64,000 nt of DNA, taken from assembly GCF_019285735.1 (NCBI RefSeq), contig NZ_CP079107.1, positions 2,604,001 through 2,668,000 on the forward strand. The letters are read 5' to 3'. The position numbers were made by a program, and so were the translations under genes. Positions 17,657 through 27,098 of the stretch are shown in pieces. Every line of letters starts with the position of its first letter. Within the stretch, counting starts at the first letter, position 1. The notes below the pieces were generated by a model, which was not told the DNA's origin, did no database searches, and saw only the letters and a list, made by a program, of their open reading frames with translations. The DNA is from Paeniglutamicibacter sp. Y32M11 (lineage in GTDB: Bacteria > Actinomycetota > Actinomycetes > Actinomycetales > Micrococcaceae).

Positions 17657-19306
17657 CTAACGGGCGGCGCGCCGACCCGAAGTCTTGCTGGGCACGGACC
17701 GGCGATCCCGCGCAGCGACGGTCAGTGCCAGGCTGATTGCGGTCAGCACGCCCATGGCTATGGCCAGCACCGGTTGCCCGGCAACGGCTAGGAGAACGGC
17801 ACCGGCCGCGAATAAGAGGTGCGACACAACGGCGTGGTAGGGCTGCGCAAAATGTAGTGGAGCCTTCGGGGACAAGAATAGAATCCAGAAAATCAGTACC
17901 GGAACGACGCTGATGAGCACGGAGAGCACAGGGCTGAAGTTCAGCGTCTGCAATCCCCAGATCCCGAAGGCACCCAAGAGTGCTACTTCCAGGACGAAGC
18001 CGACGGTCGTAAGCGCTGCTACGACGCCGCTCCCCGTCGTTCCCGCTGGTGCTTTGGCAGACTTTGGCGTCGTGGCCGCTTCCGTCTCTTCGAATGCAAC
18101 GGCAGCGACAGGAGTCTGCTCAGGCGCATTGTGCGCCTTATTCTCGCTCGTGCCGTGCTGCCTCGAAGGTGTAACGGAGTCACCGGCCGTAGCGGCTTCC
18201 GACTGCGCCGGTTCTGATGCTGCTTCTCGACGCTGAGCCGGCGATGATTTCGCTGCGGTGGGTGTGCTCACAACGTCGGCGTCATCCGTCGCGGGAGTCT
18301 TGGACGTCAAATCTGCGACGTGGTTGTCCTCGGTGCCCAGCTTCTGCGTCGTTGGCCGCACCGGAACAGAACCAACGTTTGTGGCGGTATCGATGGTTCC
18401 GGGGGTCACGTTCCCAGCGCTGGTGGAAGCAGTGCTTCCCACATTGGCGGATTTGTCCGCACCACTATCTCGCGTCGGAACGGGTTTTTTACTGGCTGTT
18501 GCGGATGGCGCGGAGCCCTCTTTGGGAACCGCTATGTTGTCGCCCGCTGCCGTTGGCGCGGAGCCCACATTGGAAACGGGCTTGTTGCTAGCTGGCGCGG
18601 TTGGCGCACTGCCCACAGCTGAAACCCCTTTGCCCGGAGTGGTTGGCTGGCTCGCGACTACGGGTGTACTTGTTGCTGCTTTGGGTCCAGTGGTGCTCGA
18701 GATTTTTGCCTGGGTTTTGCCGATTGCTGCCGAAGGAATCGATCCAATTTTTTCGCCCTGGGCGACCTGTCCCGGCTTGGCCGTGGGGCTTTGTTTTGGG
18801 GTGCTTGTCGCTTGTTCAGCCACGGACGCTGGTGTTGATGTAACGGGTTGAGAGGAACGCCCCGTTGTAGGCGACGAAGGTCGGGGCTTGGGATTGGCCT
18901 TAGCGATCGGCGCGGGCTTAGCAGTGTCCGCCGGTTTACCGGCGACAGCAGGTTTTGCGGAGATAGCTCCCCCGGCCTTGGATTCAACGGTCTTGGGCAC
19001 CGGCGTGGGTTTCGCATTGTCGGCTGCCACAGAAGTCTCCACTGGAGGGCTTGCCACGAATCGGCCGGGTTTGTTCGGCGCATCCGACGACGTGGACTTT
19101 GTCGCGTTCTCGGTATTGGTCGGCTGTGCTGGGCTTGCCGGCCGCGGCGCACCCGGCTTCGGCGATGTCCCACTCGACGTCTCGGGCTTAGCTCCGGAAG
19201 CAATTGTCGAGGGCTTGGGCGCGGACGCAGTCCTATCACCGCTGATCTCGGCGGAGACGGTGCCCTTCTTTGGCACACCGTTATTCGACGTTGACTGCTC
19301 CGGCAT
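17657..19306 (-). CDS. Low-complexity protein with a C-terminal YrdB-like membrane domain
   Basis: Protein of 549 residues in two parts. Residues 1 to about 425 are rich in Pro, Ala, Ser, Thr and Lys with no hydrophobic core, so probably disordered, and include degenerate tandem units built on VGSAPTA (about 230-300). Residues about 430-549 form four transmembrane segments that resemble the YrdB/DUF2568 family (VVAALTTVGFVLEVALLGAFGIWG, cited only in part here as LEVALLGAFGIWG; LSPKAPLHF). The YrdB domain alone is usually about 110-120 residues. ATG at 19306 with GAGGT ten bases upstream. Function unknown; the tail might extend into the cell wall or cytoplasm. Confidence 0.75.
   Translation of the reverse strand: MPEQSTSNNGVPKKGTVSAEISGDRTASAPKPSTIASGAKPETSSGTSPKPGAPRPASPAQPTNTENATKSTSSDAPNKPGRFVASPPVETSVAADNAKPTPVPKTVESKAGGAISAKPAVAGKPADTAKPAPIAKANPKPRPSSPTTGRSSQPVTSTPASVAEQATSTPKQSPTAKPGQVAQGEKIGSIPSAAIGKTQAKISSTTGPKAATSTPVVASQPTTPGKGVSAVGSAPTAPASNKPVSNVGSAPTAAGDNIAVPKEGSAPSATASKKPVPTRDSGADKSANVGSTASTSAGNVTPGTIDTATNVGSVPVRPTTQKLGTEDNHVADLTSKTPATDDADVVSTPTAAKSSPAQRREAASEPAQSEAATAGDSVTPSRQHGTSENKAHNAPEQTPVAAVAFEETEAATTPKSAKAPAGTTGSGVVAALTTVGFVLEVALLGAFGIWGLQTLNFSPVLSVLISVVPVLIFWILFLSPKAPLHFAQPYHAVVSHLLFAAGAVLLAVAGQPVLAIAMGVLTAISLALTVAARDRRSVPSKTSGRRAAR
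18495..18620 (-). repeat. Degenerate tandem repeat inside the Pro/Ala/Ser/Thr-rich region
   Basis: The coding strand contains three consecutive units beginning VGSAPTAP, VGSAPTAA and EGSAPSAT, each about 16-18 residues long and mostly followed by a K/PV segment. This suggests growth of the disordered region by in-frame duplication. Confidence 0.55.
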
Positions 19307-19488
19307 GTTGCGCTTACCTCACATGGACTCGACAATGCCCGACACTCGTCGAGCTGACCATTTACGATTCCAGTCTATGACGCCAGCGACGTGCGATGGT
19401 CGAACAACATGTCGAAGCAAGGTTTTTCCCGTTTTCTGACAGTCATACCTGGTTCCCGGATTTCAGCTGGCGACGTGCTGGTTAAAGC

Positions 19489-19528
19489 AAATGATCCACT
19501 GTCCTGAATCAGGACAGTGGATCATTTT
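19489..19528 (-). terminator. Terminator of the first fMet tRNA
   Basis: AAATGATCCACTGTCCTGA and its complement form a near-perfect hairpin a few bases past the tRNA 3' end on the minus strand, followed by T-rich sequence (TTTGCTTT). Confidence 0.85.
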
Positions 19529-19533
19529 CTTTG

Positions 19534-19607
<74 letters not shown>

Positions 19608-19839
19608 TCGGTAAACACAACACTACCAGCGCATGAACGTCTCACCTAATCGAGCAAGACTTCGCGGAAAAAACTGCCTTTTCAACGCGCGTGCCCGGGT
19701 CGATGACATCGTTTGTTCAACGCGAGATCACATCGGCAAAACAATTGCCTGATGACAAGAACATCGCCCTGCGCCAGCAACATGACCAAGGCCGCTAGCC
19801 GGTCCTGGACCCCAGCAACATAGCTTTTAGGCAAAAGGG
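19608..19839. other. Spacer between the two fMet tRNA units
   Basis: About 230 bases with no open frame or hairpin of note apart from the flanking terminators. It should hold the promoter for the first tRNA copy, since a terminator separates it from the second. Confidence 0.5.
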
Positions 19840-19875
19840 AAGGACCCTGACCAAGTTTCCCTGGTCAGGGTCCTT
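19840..19875 (-). terminator. Terminator of the second fMet tRNA
   Basis: AAGGACCCTGACCA and its exact complement form a hairpin with an 8-base loop, followed on the minus strand by CCCTTTTGCC. It lies seven bases after the second tRNA. Confidence 0.85.
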
Positions 19876-19881
19876 CATTCG

Positions 19882-19955
<74 letters not shown>

Positions 19956-20001
19956 GCGATATATCAATCATCGCCGATAGGGTGAACACTAAGCAAATCC
20001 T

Positions 20002-20043
20002 GGGGGTGTCGCCCTGCTCACACGTAGCGCGGGCGACACCCCC
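20002..20043 (-). terminator. Terminator after the UPF0182 gene
   Basis: GGGGGTGTCGCCC and GGGCGACACCCCC form a 13-bp hairpin with a 16-base loop, about 30 bases past the UPF0182 stop on the minus strand. No T run, so strength is uncertain. Confidence 0.65.
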
Positions 20044-20073
20044 GTTCCCCGATAGCCCGAGGTTTCCGGCTCC

Positions 20074-23000
20074 TTACGGAGCCGGAGTTTCGCTGGCCGG
20101 TGCCGAAGGCGCTGGAGCATCAGTCGGTTCAGCGGGAGCGGTGAGTGCATCCTGAGCTTCAGTTGCGCGATCGAGCGCATCCTTAAGCTTCGTCTGCTCC
20201 GCGCCATAGGCAGCGAAGTCATTCTTCGCCAATGCCTCTTGGCCAGCCTTGATGGCCGCATTCGCATCACCCAAGGCGTCGGTCAGCTGCTGCTCCACGG
20301 TCAGGTCGACCTCCGGATCCCCTGACTCGGGAGTCCCGGTGCCACCGGTTTCGGTTTCACTGGTCACCGCGCCGGAGGTTCCCTGGAACACCTGATCAAG
20401 TGCTTCGGCCAGGGTATCGGCGAAGCCAACCTTGTCGCCGAAGGCCACAAGGACCTTACGCAGCGTCGGGTAGGAGGTCTGGCCCGAGGACTGCACGTAG
20501 ACGGGCTGGACGTAGAGGATACCGCCACCAACGGGCAGCGAGAGCAGGTTGCCGTTCTTGACCTCCGAGGCACCCTGACGCAACAGGTTCAACGCTTGTG
20601 AAACCGTGGCGTTGGAGTCGAAGTTCTGCTGTGCCTGGCCGGGACCGGGGACGGAGAGCTCACGCGGGATGGCCAGCAGCCGCAGCTTGCCATAGCCCTC
20701 GGCCTTCACTCCCGCCTCGGAGCCGGCATCGGCTTCCGCAGACAGGAAGCCGAAGAGCACGTTACGCTGCTGACCGCCCGAGGCTGTCTGCGGAATGAAC
20801 GTACTGGTCAGCGAGAAGGCTTCCTTCTCTTGCTTCGGCATCTTCAGTGAGAGGTAGTACGGCGGCTGCTTGATGCTCGCGTTGGACTGGGTCGGGTCCG
20901 AGGGAACGGACCAAGCATCGTTGGCGTCGTAGTAACCCTCGGGATCTGTCACGTGGTACGTGGAGAGTAGCTCACGCTGAACCTTGAATAGGTCCTCCGG
21001 GTATCGCACGTGACTCATCAGCTCGGCAGACATGTCCTTGTAGGACTTGATGTTGGTGGGGAAGACCTTCTGCCAGGCTTTCAACATTGGCTCTTCCGGC
21101 TCCCAGGCGTACAGGGTGACCGATCCGTCGTAGGCGTCAACGGTTGCCTTGACCGAGTTGCGGATGTAGTTGATCTGGCCGGTCTGAGCGACGGCACGAG
21201 TGCCGCCGGTCAGCGAGTCGGTCACGGCCGATGCAAGTGCCTGCTGCTTGGAATAAGGGTAGTTATCCGAGGTGGTGTAGGCATCGACGATCCACTGCAC
21301 GCGGCCATCAACAATCGCCGGGTAGGTGTTTGAATCGACGGTCAGGTACGGGGCGACCTTTTCGACACGTTCCTTCGGGCTGCGATCGTAAAGAATCTGC
21401 GATTCCTCGTTGATGGCATCGGAAAGCAACAGGTCCGTGGAGGCGAACTTCAGCGAGTAGACCAACCGGTTGAAGAAGTTGCCCACCGAGGGGCCGCCGT
21501 CGCCGTCGAAGGTATTACGCGTATCTTGGCTGCCCGAGCCGGAAGCCGGACGGTCAAGTTCACGCGGTGCCCAACCCTCTGGACCACCAACAATCGAGTA
21601 GGACGGGGACGTTTCACCGAAGTAAATGCGTGGTTCGTAGGTATCGTCGTTGCCAAGAACACCGTTGGTAGGAATGCCGCTGAGCATGAAGTCGGGGCGG
21701 CCGCCCGCGGCCACGCGGTTACCGAAGGCAGCAACCACACCGTAACCGTGGGTGTAGGTGATGTGCTGGTTGACCCAGGTATCGGTCTGATCCACGTTCA
21801 GTTCACGGACACCGATGACCGTGTCTTCGGTTTTTCCGTCAATCTCGTAGCGGTCAACGTTCAGCGTGGTGGTGAATTTGTAGTAGGTGCGGAACTGCTG
21901 CAGCTGATCAAACGCCGCTGAGACCAGGTTCGGGTCAAGCAGGCGAATGTTCGTGGTGGTCGCACTGTCCTTGGCGAGGGCGTTCTTCTGCGGGTTCAGC
22001 TGAACGTCGTAAGGCGTTTCCTCAACCCCATCCAACCCGTAGGCCTGGCGCGTCATGTCGATGTTCTTTTGGATGAACTCGCGTTCCAGCGTCTTTTCCG
22101 AGGGGATGACCTGGTACTGCTGGACGATGAACGGGTAAATTCCCCCGGCAACGATGACGGTGACCAGCAACATGGCGGTACCGATGATCGGCAGGCGCCA
22201 GCGCCCGATGATCGCAGCAACGATGAACGTCACGGCAACCAACACCGCGGCGATGGCCAGAATGGTCTTGGTGGGGATCACTGCGTGCACGTCGGTGTAC
22301 AACGCGCCGGCAACTCGGCCGTCTTGGGCGAGCAGTGTCGAGTAGCGGTCAACCCAGAAATTCACTGCCTGAAGTAACAGGAAGGCCACTGCGACGACGG
22401 CGATGTGAATACGGGCCGGTTTGCCAATAACAACCCCGCCGCGTTCCTCAATGCGAATGCCGCCATAAAGGTAGTGGGTGAGCAGGCCCGCGATACCGGC
22501 AATGAGCACCACGGAGATCAGGTAGCCGGACAAAAGCCCGATGAAGGGAAGGGAGAACATGTAGAAGGACAGGTCCATGCCGAACTGCGGGTCAACCTCA
22601 TTAAAATCAACTTGGTTGAAGAACAGCAGCACCTCTTTCCACTGTGAGGTCACGGCCGAGGCGGCGAAGATTCCCACCACAACCGGCACACCGATCATCA
22701 GCAGACGACGCATCGGCTCAAGCTGGGATTGGTACTTGGACATGGCGTCTTGGCGCTGACCGTCCGGCGCGTACACGGGACGTGAGCGGTAGGCCAGCCG
22801 CAGCGAAATCCAGACGGCGAAGCCCATGATCGCGAAAGCCACCACGAAGATGGCGGCCTTGGATAGGTACTCGGTCCAGAACACACGCTCAAAGCCGAGC
22901 TGGGTGAACCACAGCACGTCCGCATAAATGCTCGAGACAAAGACGAACGCGGCGACAAGGACGCCGATCACGATGATCGTAGGCATCAGCGGCGACGAAC

Positions 23001-23082
23001 GCCGCCGATTCGGCTGCGGGTCGGGACGTCCTTCGGGACCCCTCGGGGGACCCTCAAAGGGACTGCCAGTGCCAAAACTCAA
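20074..23082 (-). CDS. UPF0182 family membrane protein
   Basis: Large membrane protein of 1002 residues, COG1615. The N-terminal third carries about seven transmembrane helices (first at about 33-55, [20 protein letters not shown]). A long domain, probably extracellular, follows, then an acidic, Ala/Pro/Glu-rich tail with a predicted helical segment ([20 protein letters not shown]). Role unknown across the family; one orthologue is M. tuberculosis Rv3193c. The start is a TTG at 23082 behind GAGGT. Its gene lies beside a PDZ-Lon protease, the same order as Rv3193c-Rv3194c, which suggests a link in envelope quality control. Confidence 0.9.
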   Translation of the reverse strand: MSFGTGSPFEGPPRGPEGRPDPQPNRRRSSPLMPTIIVIGVLVAAFVFVSSIYADVLWFTQLGFERVFWTEYLSKAAIFVVAFAIMGFAVWISLRLAYRSRPVYAPDGQRQDAMSKYQSQLEPMRRLLMIGVPVVVGIFAASAVTSQWKEVLLFFNQVDFNEVDPQFGMDLSFYMFSLPFIGLLSGYLISVVLIAGIAGLLTHYLYGGIRIEERGGVVIGKPARIHIAVVAVAFLLLQAVNFWVDRYSTLLAQDGRVAGALYTDVHAVIPTKTILAIAAVLVAVTFIVAAIIGRWRLPIIGTAMLLVTVIVAGGIYPFIVQQYQVIPSEKTLEREFIQKNIDMTRQAYGLDGVEETPYDVQLNPQKNALAKDSATTTNIRLLDPNLVSAAFDQLQQFRTYYKFTTTLNVDRYEIDGKTEDTVIGVRELNVDQTDTWVNQHITYTHGYGVVAAFGNRVAAGGRPDFMLSGIPTNGVLGNDDTYEPRIYFGETSPSYSIVGGPEGWAPRELDRPASGSGSQDTRNTFDGDGGPSVGNFFNRLVYSLKFASTDLLLSDAINEESQILYDRSPKERVEKVAPYLTVDSNTYPAIVDGRVQWIVDAYTTSDNYPYSKQQALASAVTDSLTGGTRAVAQTGQINYIRNSVKATVDAYDGSVTLYAWEPEEPMLKAWQKVFPTNIKSYKDMSAELMSHVRYPEDLFKVQRELLSTYHVTDPEGYYDANDAWSVPSDPTQSNASIKQPPYYLSLKMPKQEKEAFSLTSTFIPQTASGGQQRNVLFGFLSAEADAGSEAGVKAEGYGKLRLLAIPRELSVPGPGQAQQNFDSNATVSQALNLLRQGASEVKNGNLLSLPVGGGILYVQPVYVQSSGQTSYPTLRKVLVAFGDKVGFADTLAEALDQVFQGTSGAVTSETETGGTGTPESGDPEVDLTVEQQLTDALGDANAAIKAGQEALAKNDFAAYGAEQTKLKDALDRATEAQDALTAPAEPTDAPAPSAPASETPAP

Positions 23083-23280
23083 TTTTTACCTCACGGTTGA
23101 AGCGAAGGGTGAATGGATGACACATCAAAAAATGTGCCTTAACGCTCCATTCTGCCTTGGATGCCCCCCGGTACAACAACCGCATCCCGGGATGTCGGCG
23201 AAATGTAAGCCGATTGTAATCACCCCGCGCCACCAACGCGCCACGCGAAGAGAACCGAAGCCCCCTTTTGCGTGTACTAC

Positions 23281-24453
23281 CTAGCCACAACCGGGGAACG
23301 AGGTGGGGTCCTGACCCGAACCGATTCCCTCAACCGCTGCCCTGGCCTCGGCGAGGGTCGCGACCTTGATGACAGTTAAGCCATCCGGGACACGCCCCGT
23401 GAGGTCGGCACAATTATCCGCCGGAGCCAGGAAGTACTGCGCTCCGTTGTCTCTGGCGCCAACCAGCTTTTGCGCGATGCCACCGATGGGTTCAACCGCG
23501 CCTTCGGCCGTGATCGCCCCGGTGCCGGCAAAATGCTTGCCTCCGGTCATCTCGCCGGCGGTCAGCTGGTCAACGATCGCGAGGGCAAACATCATTCCGG
23601 CGCTCGGACCACCAACATTCTCCAAACCGAAAGTCACGTCAACAGGGAATTCGAAGCCGCTGGAAAGCATGATGCCCAATTGCCGCTGACCCTCGGCCGT
23701 CTCGGTGGTTGCGGTCTTAACGGTTAGGGCTTTGCCATCACGCACGATGCCCATTGTGCTGGGCTTATCGCCCGCAGCTTCAAGCTGTTTTTTTAGCGTC
23801 GCTAAATCGGTGATCGGTTTACCGTTGAGGCTCTGTAAACGGTCGGATATTTTCAGCACGCCGGAGTTCTGCTGGGTAGCAAAGCCAACCACGCTCAGGT
23901 GTGAGGTGAAATCGATATTGAGCTCGTTGAGCGCCGCCGCGGTGGAAAGCTGTTGCGAGTCATCCATCATCACGGTGTTCTGCTCGCTTTGCTGGGTCGT
24001 GGTGGTCCCACGAGGCAGCACAATTTCTTCCGGGACCACATCTTGCTTCGGATCGATCCAACCCCACAGCACGTTGAAGAATGGCAAGCGCTGCTGTCCG
24101 CCACCCTGGACGTACACGGTGGTCATATCCAGAGCTCCGGAGGTGGGATACGTCTTGGTCCCGCTGATCTGAAGCAGCTTCGTATCCTTCACCGAACCGA
24201 TGGTATTCATCGCCGGGCCAGCTGACTCCACAACAAAGTGAGTTGGAAGTACCGCCGCTGCCGCAATGATGGCCAGCGCCGTCCAACCCGCTAATGCGCG
24301 GTGCCGGTATCGACGGGACTCGCCCCTATCCCCCGCTGGCCGCCGGCCCCAAAGCTTTGAACGGTCTGCGCCGTGGCGGCTCGGGTCGGTTCCCAAAATG
24401 CCATTGGCGGCCGGACCCTGTTCCGGGTGCGATGAATCATGCGCTGCTGGCAC
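23281..24453 (-). CDS. Membrane-anchored PDZ and Lon-like (S16) protease
   Basis: Protein of 390 residues with one N-terminal transmembrane helix (about 54-76, ALAGWTALAIIAAAAVLPT), a PDZ domain (about 175-255) and an S16 Lon proteolytic domain (about 260-375) without an ATPase. The Ser-Lys dyad is visible: Ser284 in GGPSAGMM and Lys329 in GGIAQKLVGAR. Probably cleaves envelope proteins outside the membrane. I prefer the GTG at 24453, which has AGAGGG at good spacing; a GTG at 24489 would add 12 residues without a clear ribosome site. Homologue of mycobacterial Rv3194c. Confidence 0.9.
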   Translation of the reverse strand: MPAAHDSSHPEQGPAANGILGTDPSRHGADRSKLWGRRPAGDRGESRRYRHRALAGWTALAIIAAAAVLPTHFVVESAGPAMNTIGSVKDTKLLQISGTKTYPTSGALDMTTVYVQGGGQQRLPFFNVLWGWIDPKQDVVPEEIVLPRGTTTTQQSEQNTVMMDDSQQLSTAAALNELNIDFTSHLSVVGFATQQNSGVLKISDRLQSLNGKPITDLATLKKQLEAAGDKPSTMGIVRDGKALTVKTATTETAEGQRQLGIMLSSGFEFPVDVTFGLENVGGPSAGMMFALAIVDQLTAGEMTGGKHFAGTGAITAEGAVEPIGGIAQKLVGARDNGAQYFLAPADNCADLTGRVPDGLTVIKVATLAEARAAVEGIGSGQDPTSFPGCG

Positions 24454-24663
24454 GAGGCCCTCTTTCCTTGTCATTCGGGCACGCGGCACCCCGATAATTG
24501 ATCGGGGTGAGCCACGGCAGGTTCCAGCCTACAAGCCCGCAACGATGGAGCACTGCTGGGCACGGGAGGGAGCCAGTGGTTCACAGCATTTTCCGATGTG
24601 CCCACAGCGAACTGTCTGGGCAGATCATGGGCCGATCCTTTGTGCCAGGGGTACCGTTGAACC

Positions 24664-26139
24664 ATGGCTGAGAATCCCCCATCAAACCGACCCGACGACT
24701 CCAACAACGACGATGAGAATGCGAAGGATCCATTCTCCGAGATGTTTGGCTCGCTCTTTGGCGGTGCCGGCGGATTTGACCCCAAGAACCTTCCCGAAGG
24801 GTTGAGCGAAGCCATGGGCTTGAACAACAATCCCGAGGCCATGGCGCAGATGATGCAACAGGCGAAGGCCATGATGGCCGCCATGTCCCAGGGTGATGGC
24901 GGCCCGGTGAATTGGAAGATGGCCACCGATGCTGCCCGTCAGGCCGTTGCCGGCGACGACCCCTCGGTCACCGCAAGCCGCGCCGCCGCCGTGGTCAGCG
25001 CCGCCCGACTTGCCGAAATGTGGCTGGACTCGGCCACCGTATTTGAGGCAGATGGCAGCGAATGTCGCTCGTTCTCCCGTGCCGAATGGGTCGAAAAGAC
25101 CATGCCGGTGTGGAAGTCTCTCACCGAACCCGTTGCCGTGAGCGTGGGCAAGGCCATCACCGGTGCCTTGAGCGAGCAGATCCCCGAACAGATGCGACCC
25201 ATGATGGGTGGCGCGCAGGGAATGCTGCAGTCCATGGGCGGCACCATGTTCGGTATGCAGCTGGGTACGGCCGTTGGTGGATTGGCCAAGGATGTTCTCG
25301 GTTCCACCGATATCGGCCTACCGCTGGCCGGGTCAACCCCGGCGCTGGTACCAACCAACCTTTCGGCTTTCGGCGACGGACTAGGCGTCCCCGAGCAAGA
25401 AGTGCTCCTCTTTGCCGCGTTGCGCGAGTGCGCACACGTTCGCCTCTTCAACCGGGTGCCGTGGCTGCGTTCCACGGTCATCTCGGCGGTGGAATCCTAT
25501 GCGCGCGGCATTCACATTGATATGTCACGAGTTGAGGAAGCCGTGCGTGACATCGATCCGTCTAACCCCGAGTCGTTCCAGTCGCTGATGGGCGAAGGGC
25601 TGTTTATGCCCAAGCGCACCGCAGCCCAGGAAAGCGCATTGGCCAAACTCGAGTTGGTCTTGGCTCTGATTGAGGGTTGGGTCGATGAGGTCGTGGCCGC
25701 CGCGGCCGTGAATCTTCCGAGTGCCGGAGGGCTACGCGAGACCATCCGTCGACGCCGGGCAGCTGGCGGACCCGCTGAGAACGCTTTTGCTTCCTTGGTT
25801 GGCTTGGAACTACGCCCACGCCGACTCCGTGAGGCCGCAGCCTTATGGGCTCATCTGTTCGAAGAGCGCGGGCTCGAAGGCCGCGACGCCATTTGGGAGC
25901 ACCCGGATTTGATGCCGACCGAAGAAGATCTCCAAGACCCCACCGGCTTCACCACCCGACGTCAGTTGGCCGAGGCCAGCATGGATGACATTGATGCCGC
26001 GCTTAGCAAATTGCTCAGTGGTGGCTTTGAGACGGAGGACTCGAGCGACGAGACGGAAAACTCCGGCGACGCCGAGAACCCGGGCACCGGTTCGGATTCG
26101 GATGAAAACCCGGAACAGGAGAACCCTGAGGCCAAATAA
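24664..26139 (+). CDS. Zinc-dependent metalloprotease-like protein (DUF2342)
   Basis: Protein of 491 residues. The central part matches the DUF2342/zinc_meta family once labelled coenzyme-F420-associated hydrolase. The likely zinc site is in ALRECAHVRLF (Glu255, His258), followed by the conserved GWVDEVV segment. The first 30 residues are Asp/Asn-rich and the last 60 are Asp/Glu-rich, both probably disordered. Neighbours match the order of Rv3195 and Rv3194c in mycobacteria. No substrate is known. The ATG at 24664 is preceded by a weak site; the region upstream is shared with the divergent protease. Confidence 0.8.
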   Translation: MAENPPSNRPDDSNNDDENAKDPFSEMFGSLFGGAGGFDPKNLPEGLSEAMGLNNNPEAMAQMMQQAKAMMAAMSQGDGGPVNWKMATDAARQAVAGDDPSVTASRAAAVVSAARLAEMWLDSATVFEADGSECRSFSRAEWVEKTMPVWKSLTEPVAVSVGKAITGALSEQIPEQMRPMMGGAQGMLQSMGGTMFGMQLGTAVGGLAKDVLGSTDIGLPLAGSTPALVPTNLSAFGDGLGVPEQEVLLFAALRECAHVRLFNRVPWLRSTVISAVESYARGIHIDMSRVEEAVRDIDPSNPESFQSLMGEGLFMPKRTAAQESALAKLELVLALIEGWVDEVVAAAAVNLPSAGGLRETIRRRRAAGGPAENAFASLVGLELRPRRLREAAALWAHLFEERGLEGRDAIWEHPDLMPTEEDLQDPTGFTTRRQLAEASMDDIDAALSKLLSGGFETEDSSDETENSGDAENPGTGSDSDENPEQENPEAK

Positions 26140-26155
26140 CCTCACGTCGTAAAAT

Positions 26156-26199
26156 GCTGTGGGTGTGTCGAAATCTGTCGACACACCCACAGCTTTTTT
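26156..26199 (+). terminator. Terminator of the DUF2342 gene
   Basis: GCTGTGGGTGTGTCGA and its exact complement enclose AATCTG and are followed by TTTTTT (26194-26199). A classic Rho-independent terminator 16 bases past the stop. Confidence 0.93.
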
Positions 26200-26265
26200 C
26201 TGCCCACTATGGGTCACCCAACGATGGGCACGCCTCACCTAGGCGAGAACGCGGCTCCCAATACT

Positions 26266-26916
26266 TCAGAGATCTCCGTCGTCAAAGTCATCATCGTCAA
26301 AGTCATCTAAGTCCGTATCCCCGCGTGGGGCCGGAATCCCCGGTTGAGTATTCGGCGTGGATCGTTCGGCGGCACGGTATCCGTGGCTGACTCCCGAAAG
26401 AAAAATGGTGGCGTCGTGCACCCGCGGGTAACGTGCCAGAACCGCCTTGAATCGTGCACCATGACCATCGCGGGGCTCAACTAAGTGGGCCAATTCGTGG
26501 GCCAACACGTAGTCCTGCACCCATTGGGGCAGTGGACGCAATTTCTCCGACAGTCTGATCTGGCGGGTGTGCAGGCTTGCTGATCCCCAGCGACTGTTTT
26601 GATTTGATACCCACCGAACGCCCGCGGGCGAGGCTTGGGATCCAAATAATTCCGCATCCATCGCTCGAGCCCGTTGTAGCAGCTGCGCATCTGGATCAAT
26701 CGAGCTCCCGGCAACGACCTTGCGCATGACCTTTTTAACCATGTCAGCTACCAGCAATCGTTCGGCCTGCTCACCGAGGCCGACCGGCACCGAGACGACC
26801 ATCGTGTTCTGCTTCCATGCCCCGGAAATAGTCTTTTTGCGCCTCGCCGAGCGCACCACACGAATTGCAGTGCCGTTGCTATCAACGTATTCGCTCGTAG
26901 TTGATTGGGTGCTCAT
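26266..26916 (-). CDS. YgjP-like (DUF45) metallopeptidase
   Basis: Protein of 216 residues with the zinc motif HELAH (140-144) and a third ligand likely His152 in DGHGARF. Upstream is the family block SNQNSRWGSAS and IRLSEKLRPLPQWVQDYV. These M48-like proteins are cytoplasmic metalloproteins whose targets are not known. The C terminus ends in an acidic run (DLDDFDDDDFDDGDL). ATG at 26916 with GGAAGG upstream. It faces the DUF2342 gene and diverges from the ThiF-like gene. Confidence 0.85.
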   Translation of the reverse strand: MSTQSTTSEYVDSNGTAIRVVRSARRKKTISGAWKQNTMVVSVPVGLGEQAERLLVADMVKKVMRKVVAGSSIDPDAQLLQRARAMDAELFGSQASPAGVRWVSNQNSRWGSASLHTRQIRLSEKLRPLPQWVQDYVLAHELAHLVEPRDGHGARFKAVLARYPRVHDATIFLSGVSHGYRAAERSTPNTQPGIPAPRGDTDLDDFDDDDFDDGDL

Positions 26917-27098
26917 CTCAGTTTCCTTCCGCCCCGTTCCCTTCTTCTACCGCACCTCGCGGTACTCCCCCAGTCCACTTTCCCGCTCCAGGGTGTGGAT
27001 ACCCGTCGCTCCGCGTCGTTCCGGTGCCAGTCTGGTGGGACTCAAGGCGCCAGAGAAATGATGAGATGTGGTGCCTAACTCTTCAAAGGGGCACCATC

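Noticed and set aside
18495-18620. CRISPR-like repeats
   Set aside because: The repeats are coding, degenerate and without uniform spacers.
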